Assembly (NCBI RefSeq): GCF_036711975.1
Contig: NW_027248940.1
Coordinates: forward strand, 5,208,001 to 5,272,000
Length of the DNA stretch: 64,000 nucleotides
Source of the DNA: Onthophagus taurus
Lineage: Eukaryota; Arthropoda; Insecta; Coleoptera; Scarabaeidae
Reading direction: 5' to 3'
Within the stretch, counting starts at the first letter, position 1; every line of letters starts with the position of its first letter. The notes under the pieces were generated by a model. It saw only the letters and a list, made by a program, of their open reading frames with translations. It was not told the origin of the DNA and searched no databases. A program made the translations under genes and the position numbers. Of this stretch, positions 10,716-20,762 are shown in pieces.

Positions 10716-13545
10716 TCATGGTACTTCGAAAATGGATTCCCTTAAGTACGCGCGGTTGGGACAGTCACAAACAATATGACTTACCGTTTCGTCTTCCATT
10801 TCACACCCTCTACAGAGGGGTGTATTTGCCAGCTTCATGTAAAACATGTGCTTACGTAACCTACAATGTCCGGTCAGGAAGTGGGTGAGAAGCCTCAAGC
10901 CCAGAAATGATTGATTTTCCCAGAAACTGAGTAGATATCTTCCGGTCAGGGTAGAGCAGAGTTTTCTTAGCAAAGACACCTGCTGCTGTCCCATCAAATC
11001 TGTCGCAAAAAGCTCGATGGGAGATGGAGTTTATCAGTTTTGATGCTGTATTAACAGCTAGTGGTACAAACGGTTCAGGGGAGATCGGTGACTTGTTAAC
11101 CGCCCGTTTCGCTAGCCTGTCCGCATGATCATGTCCTTTTTAGTTCCGATGTGTCCTTTTCGCCACTTTATCGTAACGTTGTTGTACTTCACCAACGATG
11201 ATGCAGTGTGGTGCCTACCAACTGCCAGCATAGCCTGACTGTTATCGGTGCAGATTACAACATTTCTGCCGACTTTTTTGGAGTCGATGATCGCATCGGC
11301 TGCTATGCTTATAGCAGTTAATTCGGCTTGAGCAGTAGTGCAATATGATCCTAACGAAGTGGAAAGGTGCAGCTGGAGATCGTGCGAGAAAATTCCCGCT
11401 CTTTAACCTCCAGCCTTCCTTGAGCCATTAGTGTAGATGGTCAGCGTTTGTCCGAGCTTGAGTTGCTCTGGGGTATCGTTTCAATGCCAAAGTGTTGCTT
11501 GCCTAAGAAAGTAGGTGTAATGTAGTCTGTGCGAGCTTTAAGGAGGGGTTGTTTACTAACAGCCTCTCTCCAGAGCGCTTGCTCCGGACTATTCCCATTT
11601 TAACAACCTGCTTTTCATTCACTGATCGCAGTCGTAATAATGCCATCACGGCCACCTCCCTGATAAAAATATCTAGGGGCAGCACGTTCAGCATAGTCTC
11701 CATCGCAATCGTAGCCCTTCGGCACTGAGTCAATACAATCGTTGCTTTTTTGGTTTTGCAACTAATGTATGATGTCCAAGTTAGTCCTTTGTCCAAGATA
11801 ACACGCAGATATTTCACCTTTGGAGCAAAGGTTAATGGATTATTACAAAAATTGGGTTGAGTTTGTTTAGTGAAGAGAACAGTTTCAGTCTTTTTAGGAT
11901 TGACAGAGAGGGTATGTTCTTCACACCATCGTTCAACGCCACCTTGTGGGCAACCCTTAGCCACAGCTCTCTGTACTGTGAGTCCTTTCGCCTCAGCCCG
12001 AACAACTCTGCTTGCTAGCATTGTTTTTATCCAGCCTGCGATGACCAATGGCACTCTTCAAGATTCCTCAAACATGTTGGTGTAAGTGCTGTTACGTTTT
12101 GTTTGGTTGACGTTCAAGAATGGCAAACTTTTGTTTCGGGATTTGTTTTGTTTTTTTTTACAGAGCCATCTAGGAAGAACTTTCCTTTACCACCTTCTTA
12201 TTTTCTAAACATTTTTAAGATTTTAAAAGGTAGATGGGGTTGATTAATTTAGGAATTTAATTGTTCAAATTTTAAAGAATTTTTTTTTGAGGATCAATTG
12301 GGAATAAAATAGGAATTCGGTTAACTTAGTTAAAACTTTTTTTTAAGTAATATCAGAATAAAGAACAAAAATAGAAGGAGATTTTAGGGAAAAATATAAT
12401 GTACACTTTTTTTGGTAATATGAGTTTTTTTAAAGTTATAAAACGAAAATACGACAAAATTTAGCAATTACAATTATTTACTGTTGTGTTTGTCTCATCC
12501 TGTATAACTGAAAATTTTGAATTTTAATATCTTCTTTTCGCCATTATTGTGTTATCGTGGTTTATTCAATGGCGTGGCGCTGTATAAATGAGTCACCCCT
12601 TCTCCATTGAGCTGGTCGAGGTACCGCGATAAAATTCACTTTTCAAAATTAAAGTTAGGAAAATTGGGTGGGATAAGTTGAGTATAGGTATAGTATATAT
12701 TTTTGTGATACAGCGGCAACAGTGCAAAGGAAACGCTTTACGTACATTATCTCTAATGTAATGTTCACATAGTCTTTCAAGCGTCTTTAAAAGAAATGAT
12801 GAGAGACTAATTGGTCAAAAGGATTTAGGATCCGCTGGCGCTGGGTCCTTTTTTCCATTCTTTGGTATAAAGGTTACTGTAACCTTCCTCCAGCTGATGG
12901 GAATGTAATTAAAGGCTAAGCAGGTTTTAAAAACTCTCATCAAGTGTATTTTCATATCCTCTAGGCTCCATTGAAGAAGAGCAGGAAATATACCGTCGGG
13001 TCCGGGTGTTTTGAAGGGCTCAAAACTGTCGACGGCCCACTCTACCAACTCATTCCGTATAACCTGATTGGCTATCTGCCAGTCCTGGCTGGTAGGAGAG
13101 TTGTTAAATTCCACTTGGTGTAGAAGCGTTAACAAATCATGCAAAGAACCTGGAAAATGAACATCCATTAGTAAATGCAACGATTCTTTTGGATCCTTGA
13201 TAAAACTGCCATCAGACTTTTTTAGAGTTTTGAGAGTTTTTTATCACAACTGTGTTTTTGGCCGCGAGATAGTATTTTGTTTAGGCGTGAGGCCTCAGCA
13301 GCGCTCTCCACCTCTTCACAAAAACCTCTCCAGGCTTGTCGTTTCTTTTGTCGTACTAAACGTTGGAACTCTGACTGGTGTGTTTTGAACAAGGTCCAGT
13401 CAGAATTCAGTCTAGTTTGTTTTGCTTTATTGAAAGCTTTTCCGCAAGCGACCCTCAGTGAATGTAGATCAGGAGTTCATCAAGGTGTAGCCCTTCCTCT
13501 CTCCTCCACAATTCTCTCAGGACATGCACTGTGGAAGACCTGAGT
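10716..13545 (-). pseudogene. I/LOA/R1-group retrotransposon ORF2 with RNase H, internally deleted
   Basis: In minus-strand order the parts are as follows. The linker (13545-13200) contains QRLVRQKKRQAWRGFCEEVE. The RT N-half (13180-12720) contains FKTPGPDGIFPALLQW. An unrelated insertion occupies about 12705-12130. RT resumes at 12054 with GWIKTMLASRVVRAE and AKGCPQGG, which joins directly to VERWCEEHTLSVNPKKT. An RNase H domain follows (about 11450-11020: YTNGS, QAELTAI, CTDNSQAML, HADRLAKRAV), then a C-terminal zinc-knuckle-like end (LTGHCRL...CRGC...DETVSHIVCDC). The YADD segment is lost in the GCPQGG/VERW junction, and the first RNase H aspartate reads Asn (TNGS for TDGS). RNase H after RT supports the I/LOA/R1 group. 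The copy is dead. Confidence 0.85.
12130..12705. other. Unidentified insertion inside the RNase H-bearing retrotransposon
   Basis: The RT reading stops near PLHCC (12705) and resumes near 12110 after a loss of conserved RT sequence, so this 575-bp AT-rich block replaced part of the RT. It holds no convincing frame, terminal repeat or LTR signature. Confidence 0.4.
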
Positions 13546-13559
13546 TAGTGTGTCGTAGG

Positions 13560-14140
13560 TGTAGGTATTGTTCTATTATATAGTATATATACTATTAGGA
13601 CTATCTCGCTTCTCTTTTTCTCGTAACCTGAGCTACATCGAGCATTGCCGCTCTTTCTTTCCCAAGATTAAACTCGTGAATATCTTGAACACTTGCCATC
13701 GTGGCTCCACCAGATCCACTGAGGCACGATACTCCCCGCAGCACCATGATCTCGTACCTCGCGTACTATCCCCTATTTGTATACAATTAACACAAATTGA
13801 AGCATTCTGCTCTCTCCTACTGTCAAGTTCAGTTTTAGAACAAAAGTTGTGGCAAATTTTATTTTTAACAATATTGCTCTTTTACACTTTTGCTCTCAGA
13901 TGCAAAGATATCATTGATATTTAACGTTTGCATCGTCTCCTCCTTTCTTCTCCCATCAGGTCCTTAGAAGCAGGCGGCGAATGCGTTAGCAGAGCTTAAA
14001 CCAGAAAGTTCTAAGACCGCCTAAGGAGCTGATTACTCCAGTGAAAGTTATGAAATGTAGAAAAGTAGATGGTCCAGTCGATCTGCGTGTTCACAACTCT
14101 TCCTGAACATTTTTAACATCTGTCTGAGGGGAAGGCGTCT
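13560..14140 (+). other. Intergenic debris with a possible RT fragment
   Basis: No gene is seen in 13560-13990. At about 14010-14150 the plus strand reads VMKCRKVDGPVDLRVH followed by broken frames. This resembles the conserved GK-x-x-GPDDI-P motif at the start of some non-LTR RT domains and is probably another retrotransposon scrap. Its end meets the inverted-duplication boundary at about 14150. Confidence 0.3.
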
Positions 14141-14544
14141 TCTGCGAAAGGTGGAATATTTAACGACTTGTGTCTAAAAATATACCTAAGAAGGCGAAAT
14201 AATGTGTTCTATTTCATTTAGACCCTTGTGGTTGCTATACACAGCAGCAAAGCAATTCTTTCTTTATTCTTATAATTAGAGACCTTAAAACACCCAGTAT
14301 TAACGTTCCCGTATTTTCAATATGACCTTCGTATGCAATACTTATTGTTAGATAACTTTGCGAAGTTTGATGCAACTACTACGTGAATTCTACTAATTTT
14401 ATGCTATAACAAAGAAGTAAAGAAAAGAAAAAAATCAATAAAAGTAAAACTATTTTATTTAAAACCACTTATCTATTATAATTTCCCTATTACAACATCA
14501 ATCAAATTTGTTTAGCATAAAAAGGATTCAAGAATACATAAAAT

Positions 14545-14957
14545 CAATTTTAAAACGATTTTAAAACTATTTAAAGTTCGAGGAATTTTTAGTTTCTTCA
14601 CCACCGAATCCCCAAAAATTTGCTATTTAATCTACAACGTAATAATAATTTTTCACCGTCTACAACTATTTGTGTTAGAAGCGATGGAGTTAAAAAATAC
14701 TTTAAGAGTTTACGAAGAAATCTTGGACCACTTAATCTTTTTTCCCATCCATTTAGTAACGATAGTATAATCGTTCGTTTTGTGCTCGAATTACAAAAAA
14801 GTTAACCGCATAATGGAAGACATTCGTTACGAGTACGACTTTTTAACATCGTTTGGGAGACAATTTATGAATGATATCGAAATGGGGGTAAGAAAAATCG
14901 AGATGGTGTCGATATGTCTTAACGTAGTATGTATTATCGAGTTAACAGCTGCTATTA
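14545..14957 (+). pseudogene. Odorant receptor exon 1, dead copy B
   Basis: This is the opposite-orientation duplicate of the exon at 4074-4668; GVKKYFKSLRRN-like strings here are other-frame shadows. Three lesions are visible. The start codon region is deleted (the sequence goes from AAAATCAA straight to TTTTAAAACG). A lysine codon has become TAA at 14768-14770. About 49 codons between MVSICL and the ELTAAI segment are missing, removing TM3 and the following loop. A jockey element then interrupts it after GCTATTA, and the last exon bases resume at about 22986-23003, ending CTAG followed by the splice donor at 23004. No later receptor exons are recognised downstream. Confidence 0.85.
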
Positions 14958-14967
14958 GTAATACTAA

Positions 14968-16331
14968 ACAAATGTTTGACAGAAGGTATTTTCCTACTGA
15001 AACTCAAACGAGCGAAAGTAATACCAATTAAGAAACCAGGGGACCCAAACGATTGTGGCAAATATAGACCTATATCAATATTACCGGCGATGTCGAAAGT
15101 ATTTGAAATGGTCATAAAGAGAAGGATAATGGAATATTTAGAAAAAGAAGATCTCATAACCAAATATCAGCATGGGTACATACAAGGCAAATCAACCACA
15201 ACAGCGTTACTAAATGTTATCTAAAAAATAGCAAATGGTTTTGACCAACAGAAATACACGCAAATAGCTTTCTGTGATCTCAGCAAGGCTTCTGATATGG
15301 TACACCACAGAATTTTAAAAGAAAAATTACATAAATATGGCTTCAAAGCTACTGCATATAATTTACTTGGATCAGAGAGAACAATAAGTGTATTGGAAAA
15401 GAATACACTCAGAATGGAAATCTGTGGCGACGGGTGTACCTCAGGGTTCTGTGCTTGGGCCCTATACTTTTTCTGATATATATAAACGATCTGCCAGAAA
15501 ATGTGAAGGCACTTTCCATTTGTCTCTATGCAGATGACAAGTCTGTTATCAACCAAGGAAATGATATTCAGCAACTTAAAAATAAAACGCAAACATCATT
15601 AGCCGATGCAAAAAAATGGTTTGACATGAACAAAATGAAATTAAATGCAGATAAAATCAAAATACTAACTTTTACTCTCTACAAAAAGAGACAAAGACAT
15701 TGAAATTCAAAAGATAAATTTTCTAGGCATTATGCTGTCCGAAACTTTAGCGTGGTCGGACCATGTAATAAACTTAAAAAGAATATTATCAAATTCAATA
15801 TACTGTATAAAGTTTATATCTAAAAATTTACCAACAAATGAAACAAAAAGCGTCTACTTCGCATACTTTCACAGCATGGCAGCGTATGGTATATCTATCT
15901 CGGGAAGGTCAAATGATATGTACGACATATTTAAAATACAAAAGAAAGTGATACGGATCTTGTCTGGGCTTGACTATATTGGATGATGCCGAACATTTTT
16001 TAAAACCTTAAAAATACTAACTATCCCAGGTTGTTTTATACTTACCTGCCTAGTTAATGTTCATACGAAGAAAGACACATTGCCAAAGAACGAAGATCTA
16101 CATATCTACAACACGCGTCATGGAAGTAGTCTGTTAATACCATATCACAGAATCAAAAAATCCCAGAATACTTTCAACTATATATCGATCGAATTGTACA
16201 ATGGATTGCCATCAAACATAAAAGAGTTGAATAACAAAAGGTTCAAACAGACAGTTAAACGAAGATTATTGGAAAAAGAGTATTATTCAATTGAGGAATA
16301 CCTTGCAGACAAGAACTTTCCTAATATATAA
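14968..16331 (+). pseudogene. Reverse transcriptase of element D2, multiply broken
   Basis: The pieces read in order: FP-LKRAKVIPI and YRPISILPAMSKVFE (to 15222), a stop, then CDLSKASDMVHH (about 15270-15310), GPILFLIYINDLPEN and YADDKSVI (about 15460-15550), MNKMKLNADKIKILTF, SETLAWSDHV (15738), and a C-terminal NTRHGSSLLIPYH block ending at 16331. There are at least four frame changes or stops; DLSKAF reads DLSKAS and YADDTT reads YADDKS. It is the same type as the RT at 1609-3347, including the C-terminal TRH/TRK motif, but more decayed. Confidence 0.88.
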
Positions 16332-17722
16332 ATACTGGGTTGTAAGGAAGGATATCGTCGGCCTAATCTGCAAAATCCGTAAACCACAAATAAAGAATTT
16401 TAGAGAAGTAAAAAACGTTTCAATAATTAATTTTCAAATATATAATTGTTCTATTGCTATAGAATATCAAATATGCGTTCCATCTTATATATTTATGGGT
16501 TATTATGTATTAAACAATATTTATTGAAATTAAAAAGGACTTTACGGGATTTACTCATAAAATATTCAAATATAATTGAACATACTGGATTTCCATGTTT
16601 AAAGAATAAATACAGGATTATTAAGAATACACTAAACATTTTAAGGTATTTATTTACCAAATTATTTCAATTCAAAATTCAATTTTTTGGAATAAACAGA
16701 TACAGATACAAACAAAATATATTTATTTTTCGAAGAAACAGATAAAACAGAATAGTTATATTTTGAAATATATATGGAAACTATTATAAGACAATGCAAT
16801 GGTCTTATTTAACAAATGGAAGGTTATTATAAAAGTAATGATAGTCTCTTTGTAAACTTGACTTTAGAGATTGTAATTGCATCCACTTTTCATATTTAAT
16901 TGGACATGCACTGGACATTTAGCTTCTTTTCTCTGACCTTTACTTACTCAGTTATAATGAAGTTCATCAAAATCTTCTGTATGCCTCCATTTATAAAATA
17001 AAGAACTATCGGGTGCATATCACAATGCTCGTATGTCGGTTACGACTGGATCCCAGCCCGCTTTCCTGGACGTATAGATTTCAAATAATTTAACATGTGA
17101 AAATCCTTGAAAAAAGTATAATCCAAATAAAAAACTTTATAAGGTTGTTTTTCTCGAGCTTTCAAAGAAATGTTCACATAATCGGCTGGTACATTGATGT
17201 CTGTGTGCCGCATCCGTCTCTCAATCGTTGAATGCATCGAATCGGCCTCCATCTGGGTTTGGCCTTTTTCGAGGCTATTCAATAGTTATATCCAGAGTCA
17301 TCGATAAGTTTATAAATGCGTTGGCCAAAGTGGAATTACGATTTTGGGATGTACAGCCATCACTGTACAATATTACTTTGTCCACGACTACCTTATAATA
17401 TATACCTTATGAATAAGTTTTCTAAAACAAAATGGTAGTTATTTTTCACGGAGTGAATAATAGCGGTGAATAATAATTATTATTCACGGGTAGCCATCTT
17501 GACCAGACTAATAATAATTATTTGAAACGCTAAAAGTTCAAAAAACGTCAATTTAATTCAATTTTTTAGGAGTTTCTAAATGTTTGACATTAAAAAAACC
17601 CAAACAAATTCCTTTTTCTTCAAACGTCATTAAATGACAACTTTGTTGTCGTGTTTACTCGCGGTAGAAGTAAGTCATTGTTGCATAACGACGGTTGGTA
17701 AGATCAACATAGCAAAAAAGTA

Positions 17723-17775
17723 CTTCAGCGTTATGGCGCTAAAGTAAATTTCACTTTAGCGCCATAGCGCTGAAG
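17723..17775. other. 23-bp-arm hairpin at the 3' side of the recombinase element
   Basis: The left arm (17723-17745) begins CTTCAGCG and ends GCGCTAAAGT. Its reverse complement occupies 17753-17775 with one mismatch around a 7-base loop. A third partial copy of ACTTTAGCGCC begins at about 17781. It lies about 330 bp beyond the recombinase stop. Function is unknown; replication, integration or transcript-end roles are all possible. Confidence 0.7.
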
Positions 17776-18106
17776 CACATGTCACTTTAGCGCCGTATTG
17801 GAAAAGATATTTTTTTGCTTCACGGACGCTAAGTAAAGATTTTAAAAATTAATAAAAAATGAAACTAACCTTTTAATTGTTTGCTTTCTTATTTTCATCT
17901 CAAATTAATATCACATAAAAAAACTAAATAAATTAAAGAACAAAACAAATAATTATCTCTTATATTTTAAATTTTAATAAACACAAAAAAATTGACACAT
18001 TTTAAACTTTTTATGAAGAAATAAACCATTAAGTGACAATTGATTTTTTGAATAATTCTTTAAACATATAGTGTCATGATAGTGCAAAAAAGTTAATTTA
18101 ATATTT

Positions 18107-19648
18107 TTATTTTTTATAAATATTAATATTAACTGTGCATTTCTTGAAAACAGCTCCACAAAAGTTTACTTCTTCTGAGGGAACTACTCCTTTTTTGGTG
18201 GAAACTTCTCTGGAGATGTTTTCACTGTCATTAAAAATTACTGTATTATCATGAATTGAATCATTATTTATGTTAACGTCTACGTTATGGCTTGATAAAA
18301 TTTTTCTTGCATTTTCATTTTGATTGAACATCGACTCTTCTATGTAGCCTTCAGCCACTGTGCCGGATTTCCATCCACCAAGTCTTTTTAAACAGGTAAG
18401 ATCGCCTCCTCCATCTACAAGTAAAGTGGCTGACGTTCTTCGTAATGAATGTCCAGTATATTCGTTTGGTTGTGGTAAATTTAAGTATGTGGCCACTTTT
18501 AGAGGGATTTTACCAATCACATGAATTCCCATAACCATTCGACAACACTTTCCATTAAGATATTTAAAAAAAAATCTTCTACTTTCAAAGTCCTGAGGTC
18601 TCAATGCTACATACTTTTGATATAGGTTTATATACTTGTCTCCAATTATTGTAAATGACCTTGATTTGTTAGTTTTACTATCAGGAATAGTTACACGAAT
18701 GACGGATCCTAAACTTTCTACGTCATTTAGTGTTAAATTTACTAACTCATCGCATCTACATGCCCCCGATATTCCAATTATTAAAACAACCTGAAAATAA
18801 CACATTTAAATCTTCCATTTCGGTGTATTTCACCTATAATCTATAAACCGTTAACAAAACTCCCGATATTTTGACAATGACTTTAGGTTGTTTTAAATAA
18901 ATCACTAGTTTAATTTTAATAAATTATTAATAAAAAAAAAAAAAAACCTAATGAATAAAATTAAATTATTATTGAATTAAATTTTATTAACACATCTTGC
19001 GCGGGCATTTTGCCGCCAAAATGTTACCGTCTATCCATAATCCATAAAAAACGAGTTTAGTCGCTTCCCGCTCAACATATGAAATTCGCGCAAAACGACT
19101 TTAGTCGCTTCCCGCGCAGGATGTATTAATATAAATTTAATTTCTTTTTTTTTTAATAATTTATTAAAATTAAACTAGTGATTTATGTATTTAACCAACC
19201 TAAAGTCATTTTGACATCTCGGGAATTTTGTGAACGGATTATAAGTTACCTTAAGTCCTAAATATTTGTCATTTGGAGCTTCATCCAAAAACTTGTCAAA
19301 TTGTTCTTTTGTAAATACTTTTGATTTCTTGGCTCTATAGCCCTCATTCTGTTTTTTCAAAAATGCTCGTAGTTTCATATATTTCGATATGTCAACATTG
19401 TAGTTAATGTTCAATACTGTTCTTAACATGGAGTATTGAGACCATAAAGTGGAACATTTCCATTTAGATTCGGTTACTAATTCGTAAAAATACACTAGTA
19501 ATGTATTTTCCGAATAGTCTTTTATATTTTTTTTATTACACCATGTAAGAAATTTATTGTACGCACCATTATATATTTTAGTAGATTTCGAAGGTAATAA
19601 ACTATTTTCTATTACCTTCTTCGCGATATCGTTAATTTCGGACGACAT
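18107..19648 (-). CDS. Tyrosine recombinase, two exons, 360 aa, intact
   Basis: This enzyme cuts and rejoins DNA through a covalent tyrosine intermediate and would integrate or excise the element. Exon 1 (19648-19250) starts at ATG and encodes MSSEINDIAKKVIEN, an all-helical core-binding domain (TWCNKKNIKDYSENTL about residue 31). Exon 2 (18790-18107) encodes the catalytic domain. The donor after LGLK (GTAACT) and the acceptor TTTTCAG before VVLIIG are both phase 0, giving LGLK-VVLIIGISGACR. Catalytic residues are visible: Arg in GACRCDEL, Lys in DSKTNKSRSF, His and Arg in HSLRRTSA, Trp in GGWKSG and Tyr in AEGYIEE. There is no stop or frameshift, in contrast to the host transposase around it. 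Domesticated KCTD1/ZMYM-type recombinase domains are related, but the matching termini show this one is still within a mobile element. Confidence 0.85.
18791..19249 (-). repeat. Recombinase intron made of a long inverted repeat
   Basis: The 459-bp intron is nearly one imperfect palindrome. ATCCGTTCACAAAATTCCCG just inside the donor matches the reverse complement of sequence near the acceptor (AACCGTTAACAAAACTCCCG). The pairing continues through ATGACTTTAGGTTG, AAATCACTAGTTTAATTTTA and the A/T-rich arms to a centre carrying two direct copies of AGTCGCTTCCCGC and GCGCGGG motifs. Folding would bring donor and acceptor close together. The pattern suggests that a foldback or MITE-type insertion became, or fills, the intron. 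Confidence 0.75.
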
Positions 19649-19877
19649 TTTGTACAAAATAAATTTAACTAACAGTTAAAAGTTAAAATTCGCGCAAAAC
19701 TGTTTACTTTTTTTTATTGGTTGTCAAATTTACGTCGTCGTTGCTAACGTTATTTTGTCATGACGTCCTTCGATTTCTCATTAATACATAATAAGTTAAT
19801 TGTCATTTTATTAAATTTATTAAAATTTATATTGCAATTATTTGCAACGTTTGAAGAAAAAATACTATGTTTTATTC

Positions 19878-20046
19878 GGAAGAGAAGCAGATTCGTTTGT
19901 GGCTGGTCCGTCATTGCCGGACTCACTTCGTTCGTCCGGCAAACTGTCGGACACGCCACAATTTTAACGGCTCATCTGTCATTAGCGACTCACTGCGTTC
20001 GTCGCTAAGCGACAGACCACGCCATAAAAAGCACTGCTTCTCTTCC
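19878..20046. other. Compound inverted repeat enclosing two hairpins with a shared tip motif
   Basis: Outer arms GGAAGAGAAGCAG (19878-19890) and its exact complement (20034-20046) enclose two hairpins. The first is TTGCCGGAC / GTCCGGCAA (19914-19942, 11-base loop). The second is TTAGCGAC / GTCGCTAA (19982-20008, 11-base loop). The loop regions read ACTCACTTCGTTCGT and ACTCACTGCGTTCGT, nearly identical although the stems differ. The block lies about 230 bp upstream of the recombinase ATG. Confidence 0.8.
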
Positions 20047-20359
20047 ATATAAAACAATATACTATTTTTCGTATGATTTAAGCATAAATTAATTAATTTT
20101 CGTAAAGAAAACGACGTTTTATAAAACTACAAGTAAATGCGACTATTCGGGATTTTAATTCCAGGTTTTAATTAAAGAAACAACTTTTTAAAAAGCTAAT
20201 ATTTCGGTTATTTATTGTAACCTTCCTCAGAGCATTTTTTATTGTTGTATTTTGAAACTAACAATTGTAGAACAACCGAAAACCATCATCATAATTAACG
20301 GATCATAAAGGATCAAGCGAAATATTAACACAACTGGATGAATCAACGTGCGTACAAGA

Positions 20360-20441
20360 TGTCTGACAGGTAAAACCTCTTTTATATCTTATAAAAGACA
20401 TGTCTGACAGGTAAAACCTCTTTTATATCTTATAAAAGACA
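20360..20441. repeat. Perfect 41-bp tandem duplication
   Basis: Two identical 41-bp units (20360-20400 and 20401-20441) begin TGTCTGACAGG and each contains the near-palindrome CTTTTATATCTTATAAAAG. ACAAGATGTC before and GACATCTTGT after are inverted to each other. The perfect identity implies a recent duplication within the recombinase element. Confidence 0.85.
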
Positions 20442-20616
20442 TCTTGTAGATACTTCTAGATACTTCTTTCCTGCATCGTTTTATAAAACTGACACTTAAT
20501 TTTGACAAATTGTTGTGAAGTTGGTTACAGTTAGTAACATTGAATTTGTGTCACATTGACGTTTAACCTTTATTCAAAAATTTATTTAAAAAATAAATTT
20601 ATGGAATCAATTTCAA

Positions 20617-20762
20617 TAGTCGTGCACAAAGTATAGTATTCTACTCGCATATAATGAGCTATTATTCACTCAGGTTAATTATGCCACTCGCAACGCTCGT
20701 GAGATAAACTTAACCTTCGTGAATAATAGCCCTCATTATATGCTCATATAATAATATACTAT
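20617..20762. other. Terminal palindrome of the recombinase element
   Basis: This 146-bp end folds on itself. TAGTCGTGCACAAAGTATAG pairs loosely with the terminal TACTATTTTGTC, CATATAATGAGCTATTATTC pairs with GAATAATAGCCCTCATTATATG, and AGGTTAA with TTAACCT. At the tip is ACTCGCAACGCTCGT (20686-20700), the same pattern as in the two internal hairpins. The non-autonomous copies at 30284 and 30820 keep this end with ACGAGCGTAGCGAGT at the tip, including the CG-rich bases. Confidence 0.8.

Noticed and set aside
14545..14957. Second odorant receptor as a functional gene
   Set aside because: Start codon lost, TAA at 14768, about 49 codons deleted and a retrotransposon inserted.
18107..19648. Recombinase as a bacteriophage-type integrase or bacterial contamination
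   Set aside because: It has a spliced intron, AT-rich insect-like flanks and matching non-autonomous copies in the same scaffold.
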